Part shown: positions 6,542 through 12,562 of the stretch, piece after piece
Layout: each line of letters opens with the position of its first letter
Numbering within the stretch: the stretch's first letter is position 1
Virus record (IMG/VR): IMGVR_UViG_3300010389_000042
Location: 1-39,633 of that record
Direction: 5' to 3' (one strand)
Origin: a virus
DNA length: 39,633 nt
Made by a program: the position numbers and the translations under genes
The notes under the pieces: model-generated
Databases searched by the model: none
The model's input: only the letters and a program-made list of their open reading frames with translations
What the model was told of the DNA's origin: nothing

Positions 6542-7393
6542 TTGCCGCAGCTTATGGACAACGCCGCGTATCACGCGCATCCGGCCGTATCGAAGTCCCA
6601 CCTGGACAAGATCGCCAAAAGCCCCTTGCACTACTGGGCTCGGTATGTCGACCCGCACAGGGTCACGCCTGAGCCGACGCCGTCGATGCTCTTGGGTTCC
6701 GCCGTTCACTCCCACACGCTGGAGCTGGACAAGTGGGATTCGGAGTGGGCGGTAGCTCCTGCTGGGCTTGACCGCAGGACCAAAGCAGGCAAGCAGGCTT
6801 ACGCCGACTTCTTAGCTCTTAGCGAAGGCCGCTCTGTCATCACTGGCGAGCAGTACGAAACCGTTCAAAAGATCGGCCAGTCTGTCTTTACTCACCCTGC
6901 CGCGGCCATGCTGCTGCAGCTTGATGGCGAGGCTGAGACCACCCACATGTGGGTTGACGAGGCCACTGGCCTTGAGTGCAAGTGCAGGCCTGACTACTTA
7001 ACGTCTGACGGCGAGATGGTCATTGACCTGAAGACGACCCGTGATGCAAGCCCTCGCGGGTTCCGCAGTAGCGCGATGTCGTATCGCTACCACGTACAAG
7101 CGGCGTGGTATTTGCACGGGCTTGAGAAAAGTACGGGCAAAAGGCCAGACACCTTTATCTTCATTGCTGTCGAAACCGAGCCCCCTTATTGCGTTGGCGT
7201 TTATTGCGCTGACGCTGAGTTAGTGGCTGAGGGATGGCGCCAGGCCGAGGCTGACCTCGTAAAACTGGCTGCCTGCAAGTCCTCAGGCAAGTGGCCCAGC
7301 TACAGCGATGAGATCCAGGTGCTCGGGCTACCTAGCTGGATGAAATCCGGCACCAAAACCGAACAACCACCTCAAGAAATCGAAGGATTCTGA
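6542..7393 (+). CDS. PD-(D/E)XK exonuclease (RecE/Cas4-like, DUF3799 type)
   Basis: 283 aa from a TTG at 6542 with AGGA nine bases upstream. An in-frame ATG at 6554 is equally possible, and fits a transcript starting near 6540. The N-terminus (AHPAVSKSHLDKIAKSP) is the signature of phage RecE-like PD-(D/E)XK proteins. Catalytic residues fall in CRPDYL (Asp) and IDLKTT (Asp-x-Lys), followed by a conserved Tyr/Gln segment (YRYHVQAAWYLHG). The expected role is 5'-3' resection of double-stranded ends to make ssDNA for the annealing protein encoded two genes downstream. It is the first gene of the rightward recombination operon. Confidence 0.9.
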   Translation: MPQLMDNAAYHAHPAVSKSHLDKIAKSPLHYWARYVDPHRVTPEPTPSMLLGSAVHSHTLELDKWDSEWAVAPAGLDRRTKAGKQAYADFLALSEGRSVITGEQYETVQKIGQSVFTHPAAAMLLQLDGEAETTHMWVDEATGLECKCRPDYLTSDGEMVIDLKTTRDASPRGFRSSAMSYRYHVQAAWYLHGLEKSTGKRPDTFIFIAVETEPPYCVGVYCADAELVAEGWRQAEADLVKLAACKSSGKWPSYSDEIQVLGLPSWMKSGTKTEQPPQEIEGF

Positions 7394-7395
7394 CC

Positions 7396-7608
7396 ATGGA
7401 ACAACAACTCGACCGGATCGCTGAGGCATTTGAAAGAATTGCTGAAGCTCTTGAAAGCATCAACGAGAATGGACTTGATCTTCATGGAATTGATGGTTTT
7501 AACGAGATTATTGTTCACCATGAGTTCAATAACACTCCGATTCCGGTAGACACTTTGTACGTTGAATTAGAGGATCTCGACGGTTTTAAACTTGCACTGA
7601 ACAAATGA
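7396..7608 (+). CDS. Small acidic protein of the recombination operon
   Basis: 70 aa, ATG start two bases after the exonuclease stop, overlapping the next gene by 4 bp (ATGA). The N-terminal 25 residues form an amphipathic, coiled-coil-like helix (repeated RIAEA units), followed by an acidic, likely beta-rich segment. Not recognised. Its place between the exonuclease and the annealing protein suggests an accessory or linker role, by analogy with small genes between phage exonuclease and recombinase genes. Confidence 0.8.
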   Translation: MEQQLDRIAEAFERIAEALESINENGLDLHGIDGFNEIIVHHEFNNTPIPVDTLYVELEDLDGFKLALNK

Positions 7609-8258
7609 CCGACCAAAACTCTGCACTAACAACCACGACACCTGGCGGGGTATTTGGAGGCATTCAAGCCTTTGAGGACGGCCAGCGTATTGCCAAGGCT
7701 CTTGCCAGCAGCAGCTTGGTGCCCAGTCAGTTCCAGGGTCAGCAAGGTCTTGCAAATTGCATCGTTGCCTTGGAGATTGCAAACCGCATGGGTCTGAGTC
7801 CTTTGCAGGTGATGCAGAACCTCAACATCATTCATGGCCGCCCTAGCTGGAGCAGCCAATTCATCATTGCGCTGATCAATGGTTGCGGCCGATTCGAGCC
7901 GTTGCGTTACGAGATCAGCGGCCAGGGTGAAAGCCTTGCTTGCTATGCGGTTGCCAAGGAGAAGGCGACTGGCAATGACCTGAAGGGTCCGACCGTGACG
8001 ATGGCGATGGCCAAAGCCGAGGGTTGGGCCACTAAGCAAGGAAGCAAGTGGCGCACGATGCCTGAGCTGATGATTCGTTATCGCTCTGCTGCGATGTGGG
8101 GCCGGCTTTTTGTGCCGGAGCTGCTTGTGGGCATTACTCAAACTCAAGAGGAGGTGATTGAGATTGAGGAAGTGAAGGTCAGCAGTCCTGCTGCGGACCT
8201 GAATGCAAAGATGGCAGCTCAGCCTGCTCAAAAGGTTGAAGAGGATGAACTCTTCTGA
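7605..8258 (+). CDS. RecT/Bet-like single-strand annealing protein
   Basis: 217 aa. Expected to coat ssDNA made by the exonuclease and anneal it to complementary strands. Family features: a helical N-terminal part with IANRMGLSPLQVMQN (about 61-75), a central beta region ending in a W-x-T-MPELMIRYRSA segment (about 146-160), and a following FVPELLVG-type segment, which matches the C-terminal signature of RecT-family recombinases. The C-terminus ends EEDELF, an acidic-hydrophobic tip like those of single-strand binding proteins. It is coupled to its neighbours by 4-bp and 14-bp overlaps. Assignment by motif reading only. Confidence 0.82.
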   Translation: MTDQNSALTTTTPGGVFGGIQAFEDGQRIAKALASSSLVPSQFQGQQGLANCIVALEIANRMGLSPLQVMQNLNIIHGRPSWSSQFIIALINGCGRFEPLRYEISGQGESLACYAVAKEKATGNDLKGPTVTMAMAKAEGWATKQGSKWRTMPELMIRYRSAAMWGRLFVPELLVGITQTQEEVIEIEEVKVSSPAADLNAKMAAQPAQKVEEDELF

Positions 8259-8433
8259 GTTTCTTACTACTAACCAGCTTGCGAAGCGTTGGGGCTTGCA
8301 CCCTGACACGTTGATGAGATGGCGCAAGGCGGATAAGGGTCCCCCTTATTTCGTCACACCCAGCTCAGTGCTCTACCCAACGGCCGAGGTAGAGCAATAC
8401 GAAAAGGCCAACACCCATTTCCCTGAGGACTGA
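8245..8433 (+). CDS. Helix-turn-helix DNA-binding protein (excisionase/MerR-like)
   Basis: 62 aa from the ATG at 8245, preceded by AAGG at a workable distance; a longer frame from 8203 lies inside the annealing gene and is unlikely. The first half (LTTNQLAKRWGLHPDTLMRWRKADKG, given here in part) is a textbook winged-HTH helix pair of the excisionase/AlpA type, followed by a strand and a short C-terminal helix (AEVEQYEK). It may regulate the operon or act as a directionality factor. No integrase is seen, so a transcriptional role is more likely. Confidence 0.85.
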   Translation: MNSSEFLTTNQLAKRWGLHPDTLMRWRKADKGPPYFVTPSSVLYPTAEVEQYEKANTHFPED

Positions 8434-8771
8434 TGAGCTTCAAACTGAATCTCAGCATTTTCAAGAGCACCAAACCGGACAGCAGGATTGACTTCTCCGG
8501 GATGATGAACATCAAGGTGGAGGAGCTGGATGCGCTCTGCCGCTTCGTCATGAGTCAGACCCCTGACCAATACGGAAGCGTGCAAGTCCCGGTCAGTGGC
8601 TGGAAGAAGACCAGCTCACGCGGCCTGAACTACATCAGCGCTGTCGGCCAGCCTCCCCGCGACTGGGTTGATCCCGGCCCTGGCCCTTCGATTGATCAAG
8701 CTGCTCAAAGCTTGGCGACTGCCACCGATGGCGTCGTTGTGGACTTCAATCCCCAAGACGACCTGTTCTGA
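8433..8771 (+). CDS. Unknown protein with SSB-like acidic C-terminal tip
   Basis: 112 aa, start overlapping the previous stop by one base. Not recognised with confidence. The middle (about 25-75) is beta-rich with a GWKKTSSRGLNYIS segment. The C-terminal 30 residues look disordered and end in DFNPQDDLF, very like the DDDIPF-type tip by which bacterial SSB proteins recruit partners. With the exonuclease and annealing protein upstream, a ssDNA-binding role is a reasonable inference but is unproven. Confidence 0.8.
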   Translation: MSFKLNLSIFKSTKPDSRIDFSGMMNIKVEELDALCRFVMSQTPDQYGSVQVPVSGWKKTSSRGLNYISAVGQPPRDWVDPGPGPSIDQAAQSLATATDGVVVDFNPQDDLF

Positions 8772-8777
8772 GTTAAT

Positions 8778-8798
8778 GGCGGGCTAGCCCCGCCTTTT
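8778..8798 (+). terminator. Hairpin terminator of the recombination operon
   Basis: GGCGGG (8778-8783) pairs with CCCGCC (8789-8794) around a CTAGC loop, followed by four T residues. The next gene starts only four bases later (8803), so it could also be an attenuator or processing hairpin. Confidence 0.7.
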
Positions 8799-8802
8799 CC
8801 TT

Positions 8803-9045
8803 ATGCCTTACAAGCGTATGCATGGCCACAAGCGCCGCTTTCAGCTTCTGATTGATCCGCATCGCGCAGATCTGTTGGAGCAACTTGCTCGAAAAGAAAA
8901 GTTACGGGCGACCGCTTTTATTCGCGATCGGATTTATGAAGCGATAAAAGACCTGTCAACCAGTGACGAGTATCAAGAGGCTGCCGAAGCCGACGCAAGG
9001 ATACGAGAGGACTGGATTGCAAATCTTCGGCGAAAGCCTGAATAG
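8803..9045 (+). CDS. Ribbon-helix-helix-like protein
   Basis: 80 aa. A basic start (MPYKRMHGHKRRFQLL) gives a beta strand, followed by two helices (RADLLEQLARKEK and TAFIRDRIYEAIKDL), the pattern of Arc/CopG-type proteins. The C-terminal third is an extra charged helix. The ATG begins immediately after a hairpin terminator, leaving almost no leader. A regulator or plasmid-type antitoxin-like fold is likely; the target is unknown. Confidence 0.75.
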   Translation: MPYKRMHGHKRRFQLLIDPHRADLLEQLARKEKLRATAFIRDRIYEAIKDLSTSDEYQEAAEADARIREDWIANLRRKPE

Positions 9046-9049
9046 TGCT

Positions 9050-9139
9050 GTGAGCCAGAACCAGCTGGTTGTTTTGTTTGGGCTGACCTGGTTGGTCGGC
9101 CTTCTTATCGTCACCGTCGCACTCACGCAATTTTCGTGA
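9050..9139 (+). CDS. 29-aa single-span membrane peptide
   Basis: GTG start four bases after the preceding stop, GTGA overlap with the next gene. Apart from six N-terminal and three C-terminal residues, the whole peptide is one hydrophobic helix (LVVLFGLTWLVGLLIVTVAL). Reported because of the coupled context. It could be a chance frame. Confidence 0.45.
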   Translation: MSQNQLVVLFGLTWLVGLLIVTVALTQFS

Positions 9140-9312
9140 CCTCGTTTAACGCTTATCGCCGTGGCCTCACTACTTATGAGGTCACCTATAAAACCGATCG
9201 TATGCCGGTCCTCAAGTCGATGAGGATTATGGCGGAGGACACTTACCAGGCCTCAATGATCCTGCGCGACGCCTTCACTGATGTGACAATCGTGAGGATC
9301 GCACCGGTCTGA
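9136..9312 (+). CDS. Small hypothetical protein (58 aa)
   Basis: GTG start in a GTGA overlap with the 29-aa peptide gene; ends two bases before the next ATG. Basic, with two predicted strands and a helix (SMRIMAEDTYQASMILRDAF). Its pattern (a modified YEVTYKT strand, a helix, then TIVRIAP strand) is like the next protein and suggests small alpha/beta paralogues. No function recognised. Confidence 0.6.
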   Translation: MTSFNAYRRGLTTYEVTYKTDRMPVLKSMRIMAEDTYQASMILRDAFTDVTIVRIAPV

Positions 9313-9314
9313 CT

Positions 9315-9482
9315 ATGCGCAGGTTCGTCTTTTACATCGGCAGCTTGGGCCTTTATGAGGTCATCCAAGCTGCAAATGTGTATGACGCACGCCAGAAGTT
9401 GCGCTCTGGCTCTCTTTACCGTTTTTACAACCAAGCCGTTCTCATTTCGGAGTCTGAACCGTGTTACAGAGCCTCGGATTGA
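9315..9482 (+). CDS. Small hypothetical protein (55 aa)
   Basis: ATG start two bases after the previous stop; overlaps the next gene by 22 bp. It has strand (RRFVFYIGSLGLYEV), helix (IQAANVYDARQKL) and strand (YNQAVLIS) elements, like the 58-aa protein before it. Unknown function. Confidence 0.6.
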   Translation: MRRFVFYIGSLGLYEVIQAANVYDARQKLRSGSLYRFYNQAVLISESEPCYRASD

Positions 9483-9679
9483 AGTTGATTCGCATGGGAT
9501 CTAGGCGTCCCATCTGGGTGGTGCGCCCACCGAAGTGGATCATTGAGCATTTAGAGCCCCAGCCAGTGAATGGGGAGCACAACAGGTTGACGGGGATTGG
9601 CGTTTGGATGCTGAAACGCGCCAACCCCCTTGCGGCCGTGGACTTTACGAAGCGGATTGTGAAGGTGACCCTTCCTTGA
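9461..9679 (+). CDS. Small hypothetical protein (72 aa)
   Basis: GTG start with GGAG eight bases upstream; an internal ATG at 9494 is an alternative. Basic and Trp/Pro-rich (RRPIWVVRPPKWI), with a C-terminal strand. Its 3' end overlaps a convergent minus-strand HTH gene by 35 bp. Not recognised. Confidence 0.55.
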   Translation: MLQSLGLKLIRMGSRRPIWVVRPPKWIIEHLEPQPVNGEHNRLTGIGVWMLKRANPLAAVDFTKRIVKVTLP

Positions 9680-9836
9680 TCCAACGGAGAACACGGGTGT
9701 AAGGAATGCGGAGTGCGCGGGAGATTGACTTCCCGCTCATTCCGCCTTTATGCATGAACAGGACCAGGCGCGGATCCGGTGGGGCCGGGTCCTTTTTAGC
9801 TTCTTCCTTACTCACAAACTTGCACCATAAATGCAT
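9645..9836 (-). CDS. Possible small HTH protein on the opposite strand
   Basis: 63 aa, ATG start. Residues 31-56 (GGMSGKSISRALRIPYTRVL and the following RWIKEG) have the spacing of a homeodomain-like/resolvase-type HTH, with Gly and hydrophobic residues at the expected turn positions. An inverted repeat, GAGTGTAC-N7-GTACAGTC, lies three bases upstream of its start and could be its operator. Against it: it is the only minus-strand frame here, and its sequence also contains two strong hairpins that could act as terminators. Confidence 0.45.
   Translation of the reverse strand: MHLWCKFVSKEEAKKDPAPPDPRLVLFMHKGGMSGKSISRALRIPYTRVLRWIKEGSPSQSAS
9708..9745. repeat. 15-bp imperfect hairpin
   Basis: GCGGAGTGCGCGGGA (9708-9722) and TCCCGCTCATTCCGC (9731-9745) can pair with two non-Watson-Crick positions across an 8-base loop. 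There is no T-run after it. It lies inside the possible minus-strand HTH frame. Confidence 0.6.
9760..9797 (+). terminator. Likely terminator of the 8803-9679 gene series
   Basis: AGGACCAGGC (9760-9769) pairs with GCCGGGTCCT (9784-9793) with one mismatch, and the right arm runs into five T residues (9793-9797). It follows the rightward small-gene series by about 80 bases. Confidence 0.6.
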
Positions 9837-9839
9837 GTG

Positions 9840-9862
9840 GAGTGTACGCTATTTGTACAGTC
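9840..9862. promoter_or_regulatory. Inverted repeat GAGTGTAC-N7-GTACAGTC, candidate operator
   Basis: The two 8-bp arms match with one mismatch around GCTATTT. It lies between the minus-strand HTH frame (start 9836) and the rightward gene starting at 9906. TTGTAC (9853-9858) could be a -35 box with TAGTTA (9877-9882) as a weak -10, so binding would block the rightward promoter. The spacing does not fit the cyanobacterial LexA consensus. Confidence 0.5.
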
Positions 9863-9905
9863 CGCGCCTGTTCTGGTAGTTATGTCACCGTTTGAGCGAG
9901 TTTCC

Positions 9906-10163
9906 ATGTCAGAGGTCAAGGTCCGTACTGGCCGCGCCTGCAAGACGACGCCTCTTCGCGAAGAAGTTTTGGCGATGAAACCAGGCGATGCGATCTATGT
10001 GCCCTACTTCGACGCTGAAACCGGCAAGGGTTACAAGCCCACCACTATTTCGCAGGTGGTTGGCGTGATGAGCCGTGCCAGTGACAAGGTGAAGTATTCG
10101 GTGCGCCGAGATGCGACTCGCCCTGGCTGCTTCGTGCTCTGCCTTGAGAAGCCTGCAGCTTAA
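9906..10163 (+). CDS. Hypothetical basic protein (85 aa)
   Basis: ATG at 9906; in-frame ATGs at 9882 and 9831 are alternatives, but 9831 would cover the candidate operator. Basic N-terminus (SEVKVRTGRACKTTPLREE), then a beta-rich segment (AIYVPYFD, ISQVVGVMS, KVKYSVRRD, CFVLCLEK). Not recognised. The beta pattern with basic faces could bind nucleic acid, but this is a guess. It stands as its own unit between an operator-like repeat and a hairpin. Confidence 0.75.
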   Translation: MSEVKVRTGRACKTTPLREEVLAMKPGDAIYVPYFDAETGKGYKPTTISQVVGVMSRASDKVKYSVRRDATRPGCFVLCLEKPAA

Positions 10164-10187
10164 GTCTCATTTGATGCTGTAGAATGT

Positions 10188-10218
10188 AAGTCCCGGTACA
10201 AACTGGGACTTATCGTTT
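10188..10218 (+). terminator. Hairpin terminator after the 85-aa gene
   Basis: AAGTCCC (10188-10194) pairs perfectly with GGGACTT (10205-10211) around a 10-base loop and is followed by ATCGTTTTATTT. The next ATG (10228) follows within 16 bases. TAGAAT at 10180-10185 could be a -10 box firing through it. Confidence 0.6.
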
Positions 10219-10227
10219 TATTTAACT

Positions 10228-10698
10228 ATGGACACAAAGCCCGCACCGCTTACGTTCCACAGCAAGTCTCTTGATCGCGTGATAGCGATGGACGAGCTGG
10301 ACAAGCTGACAAGCTCAGAGCTTTATCGCTTCAACGGCGAGCTTGTGATGGCAGCCCGTTCGATGGAGAATGCTTTATCTGATGCGCTGCAGCAGGAGAT
10401 TCGCAGTGGTCAACCCGTCGATCCCGACTGGGTTCACAAGGTCCGCAAGAAGATGGGGATCTGCAACGCTTTTCGTACCAATGCGATGCAGCTGCTCAAG
10501 GTGCCGCAGAAACGGGAGATCGTTGAGATTCGGAAGGCTGCTCCTGAACCTGACGACCGGCTGGTGACTCAGCTGGCGGAGGAGAAATTCCAGGAGCTGT
10601 TGATTGACGAGCTCGGCGAGCGCCTGTTCAAGGAGCTTCAGGAGGAAGCTGTTGAACTTGCTCTTGAAGATCTTCGACTAAAAACTCAAGCCTCATGA
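10228..10698 (+). CDS. Hypothetical helical protein (156 aa)
   Basis: ATG start. Almost entirely helical and highly charged. An N-terminal domain (about 20-95) is followed by a short linker (KAAPEPDDR) and a Glu/Leu-rich C-terminal helix (about 108-150) that is probably coiled. No motif recognised. Its last 71 bp overlap a convergent minus-strand gene. Confidence 0.8.
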   Translation: MDTKPAPLTFHSKSLDRVIAMDELDKLTSSELYRFNGELVMAARSMENALSDALQQEIRSGQPVDPDWVHKVRKKMGICNAFRTNAMQLLKVPQKREIVEIRKAAPEPDDRLVTQLAEEKFQELLIDELGERLFKELQEEAVELALEDLRLKTQAS

Positions 10699-10840
10699 TC
10701 TCGTGGACTGCTGCTTGGAGCATGTCCTGGCAAGACATAAGAGTCTTAAAGAGATAAGCCTCCCGCGGCTCCATTTCGCGAGATTTCATCTCAATGAGTA
10801 GCTCCCTCTCAGGTGTTACATCCCGGCTAAACCAGGCCAT
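10628..10840 (-). CDS. Hypothetical coiled-coil protein on the opposite strand (70 aa)
   Basis: ATG at 10840 with GGGAG four bases upstream; TATAGT (plus 10862-10867) would be a suitable -10 box. A longer frame from 10885 would swallow these signals. Mostly helical, ending in a heptad-like segment (AAVHEIMRLEFLVEDLQEQV). The signals support a real divergent gene, but the 71-bp antisense overlap with the 156-aa gene leaves doubt. Confidence 0.5.
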   Translation of the reverse strand: MAWFSRDVTPERELLIEMKSREMEPREAYLFKTLMSCQDMLQAAVHEIMRLEFLVEDLQEQVQQLPPEAP

Positions 10841-10898
10841 AGCACTCCCTGCATTTGAGTTACTATAGGTAGGCCCACTGCTCACTTATCTTTTATTT

Positions 10899-11129
10899 GT
10901 GTCCGACTTTGCATTGAACACTACTTGGGATGATGATGCGGAATCTAAATCCCAACATGGCGACGGCATCAGCAGGGCTGTCCCAGGTGCCAAGACCAAG
11001 AGATTTCGGATCCGCGTCTCTCAAGTCGGCGCGAGCCCAATGTTCGTTGAGTTCCAGGCTGAGTCCAAGACTCATGCGCTGAAGTATGCGAAAGCACGCT
11101 GGCCAATGTCACAGCTTCAGGTGGTTTGA
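10899..11129 (+). CDS. Small hypothetical protein (76 aa)
   Basis: GTG start. The last half is a compact alpha/beta unit: a basic strand (KRFRIRVSQV), a second strand (PMFVEFQAES) and a helix (THALKYAKARWP), then a C-terminal strand. The helix-with-Trp ending is common in small cyanophage proteins as I recall. Stop overlaps the next ATG by one base. Function unknown. Confidence 0.72.
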   Translation: MSDFALNTTWDDDAESKSQHGDGISRAVPGAKTKRFRIRVSQVGASPMFVEFQAESKTHALKYAKARWPMSQLQVV

Positions 11130-11476
11130 TGCCTGAGCTAGACATGGATCAGCTGAACTCTCTCATCAAAGAGGGGAAGGCTGAGATCGCCCGCAAGGCG
11201 CGGACCAACTCCACAAGCTGGAGGAGAGGCAACATCCCTCCCAACGCCAGGCTGACTCCAATGGACGTCGTAGAGATTCGGATGCTCGACAAGCAGGGGA
11301 TGCCGTCGGCAAAAATCGCCGCCAAATACGACATCTGCTACGTGCATGTCCGAAACATTGTTAATCGCCAAGCTTGGGTGAACGCCGAAAAACAACTGGC
11401 TGCTGAACATGAAAAAGTGTCCAAGCTGCGGGCGAAAAGCCCTGAAGCTGACCGAGGTCGAGCATCGAAAGCTTGA
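11129..11476 (+). CDS. HTH DNA-binding protein (115 aa)
   Basis: ATG at 11129 overlapping the previous stop by one base. Residues about 38-80 (LTPMDVVEIRMLDKQGMPSA, then KIAAKYDICYVHVRNIV) form a clear homeodomain-like helix-turn-helix, similar to the HTH of phage small terminases, HNH-associated proteins and recombinase-type regulators. A basic, helical C-terminus ends in KSPEADRGRASKA. The frame overlaps the next gene by 68 bp. Likely a transcription regulator; a terminase-small-subunit role is unlikely so far from the head genes. Confidence 0.8.
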   Translation: MPELDMDQLNSLIKEGKAEIARKARTNSTSWRRGNIPPNARLTPMDVVEIRMLDKQGMPSAKIAAKYDICYVHVRNIVNRQAWVNAEKQLAAEHEKVSKLRAKSPEADRGRASKA

Positions 11477-11777
11477 CGAGGCAATCCGCATGAGGCGCAA
11501 GTGCGCCGTTTGCGCTCACGCCGAGACAACCTTCGAGATAACGGCTAAACAGATGGAGGAGTACAGCCTGCTCCTTCGCCTAAATACCGCGATCTCGCGA
11601 GTCCTTAATCCGACTAATCGCGAGTCCCGCAAGTCCTGCACCTCTTGTTCTTACTGGTTACATGGCTCCTGTTCAATGCAGTTCCCCGAGGCTGGTGGAT
11701 CGTTCGCCAGTGAGTGCTCGCTCTACGAGCCGCATCAACACGAGGATTTGCCCCTCGTGCGGCAAGGACACTCGTAA
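11409..11777 (+). CDS. Zinc-binding protein with two Cys modules (122 aa)
   Basis: ATG start inside the end of the previous gene. An N-terminal zinc ribbon (CPSC at 4-7, CAVC at 32-35) resembles the finger of NrdR-type and transposase-type proteins. A second module near residues 75-105 reads C-x2-C-x-Y-W, then Cys, then FPEAGG, FA and a last Cys. The same module occurs in the proteins at 11710-11988 and 13105-13413. Probably a DNA- or RNA-binding protein. Exact role unknown. Confidence 0.75.
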   Translation: MKKCPSCGRKALKLTEVEHRKLDEAIRMRRKCAVCAHAETTFEITAKQMEEYSLLLRLNTAISRVLNPTNRESRKSCTSCSYWLHGSCSMQFPEAGGSFASECSLYEPHQHEDLPLVRQGHS

Positions 11778-11988
11778 TCCAGTTATCTGCGCAGATTGCT
11801 ACCGCAGAACGCCCGCAGGTAAAGCCGAGATCAAAGAGGAGACTCGGATGCGCAAGTACGAGCCCCTTGCCGGTGGCGGACCATGCGCAGATTGCGCGCA
11901 TTGGAGTCACAGATGCTGCCTAGGCTTACCTGAAGGGGGTACGAGGTTTGCGGAAGGATGCCCAGCGATGATCAAGGAGGCGAACTGA
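11710..11988 (+). CDS. Zinc-binding protein with recurrent Cys module (92 aa)
   Basis: GTG at 11710 is the most plausible start; the frame is open back to an ATG at 11662, inside the preceding gene. The N-terminal part has CPSC and CADC pairs (about 14-17 and 27-30). The C-terminal part repeats the neighbour's module: CADCAHW, a Cys pair, LPEGG, RFAEGC. It ends in a strong ribosome-binding site region (AAGGAGG) for the next gene, whose ATG overlaps its stop. Confidence 0.72.
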   Translation: MSARSTSRINTRICPSCGKDTRNPVICADCYRRTPAGKAEIKEETRMRKYEPLAGGGPCADCAHWSHRCCLGLPEGGTRFAEGCPAMIKEAN

Positions 11989-12227
11989 TGCGAGCCCACC
12001 CATTTCTCAATCCGGTAGAAGCGGCGATTATTCGCTGGTTGATGAAGTCTCCAAGAATTGGACTTATTTGCGTCAAGCAATACGAGTCGACGGTTACTTG
12101 GGTGCTGCGCAATGAGAACGACGCTGTCTCGTGGGGTGACCCAGAGCCGGATGATGTTTCAGACGATTATGAGCCGGCTTCCATGAAGCTGGAACGCATC
12201 TACCATCTGCCCGATGCTGAGAAGTGA
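11988..12227 (+). CDS. Small hypothetical protein (79 aa)
   Basis: ATG at 11988 overlaps the previous stop (TGATG) and has AAGGAGG upstream, one of the best ribosome-binding sites in the window. One hydrophobic helix (EAAIIRWLMKS), two strands, then an acidic stretch (DPEPDDVSDDYEP). Its stop overlaps the next start (GTGA). Not recognised. Confidence 0.75.
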   Translation: MRAHPFLNPVEAAIIRWLMKSPRIGLICVKQYESTVTWVLRNENDAVSWGDPEPDDVSDDYEPASMKLERIYHLPDAEK

Positions 12228-12421
12228 CGCTCTACCACCCGAACACGGGGGTAGGCTCCTACGGCGCTCATCCGCTGTTTTATGGCATCGAAACTTACTA
12301 CCGGCCTTGGTTCTTTGATGGGCGAATCGTTTATTGGGGCGACCCAGTCGTTGGACGCGGAACAGCTCTTGTCCGAGCTGAAGCCATGGCAGATCGAGAA
12401 AGGGAAGGCCGACTTTCTTGA
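12224..12421 (+). CDS. Possible small aromatic-rich protein (65 aa)
   Basis: GTG start in a GTGA overlap with the previous gene, which favours it. The first 42 residues are rich in Tyr, Trp and Gly; the last third (GRGTALVRAEAMADRERE) looks like the shadow of the overlapping frame. It shares 140 bp with the next gene in another frame, so one of the two may be false or the start of the next gene may lie further right. Confidence 0.45.
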   Translation: MTLYHPNTGVGSYGAHPLFYGIETYYRPWFFDGRIVYWGDPVVGRGTALVRAEAMADREREGRLS

Positions 12422-12560
12422 TTACCTGTACAAGCTGTATGAGCGGGACTCTGCTGAGCCTGGTCTGCGCGGTACTTACACCGGTCTGATGGACCAGTTT
12501 GCGCAGGACACCGCCCAGATCATGCGCGCCTCATTCATCTCATCCCAGTTGGCGAGCTAG
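12282..12560 (+). CDS. Hypothetical helical protein (92 aa)
   Basis: ATG at 12282, with internal ATG 12318 as an alternative; neither has a clear ribosome-binding site. The body (AEQLLSELKPWQIEKGKADF, then LDYLYKLYERD and GTYTGLMDQF) is a regular helical pattern similar to small cyanophage proteins I recall (Trp-Gln-x(4)-ADFLDxLYxLYxR, then a TYTGL motif). The frame ends two bases before the kinase ATG, so the two are probably co-translated. Function unknown. Confidence 0.72.
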   Translation: MASKLTTGLGSLMGESFIGATQSLDAEQLLSELKPWQIEKGKADFLDYLYKLYERDSAEPGLRGTYTGLMDQFAQDTAQIMRASFISSQLAS

Positions 12561-12562
12561 CA

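Noticed and set aside
5908-6561. 217-aa minus-strand frame
   Set aside because: Arg/Pro/Ser-rich shadow of the helicase in another frame.
7626-8327. 233-aa minus-strand frame
   Set aside because: Antisense shadow of the RecT-like gene, whose motifs and coupling are clear.
9840-9862. Cyanobacterial LexA (SOS) box
   Set aside because: The GTAC halves are separated by seven bases instead of about four.
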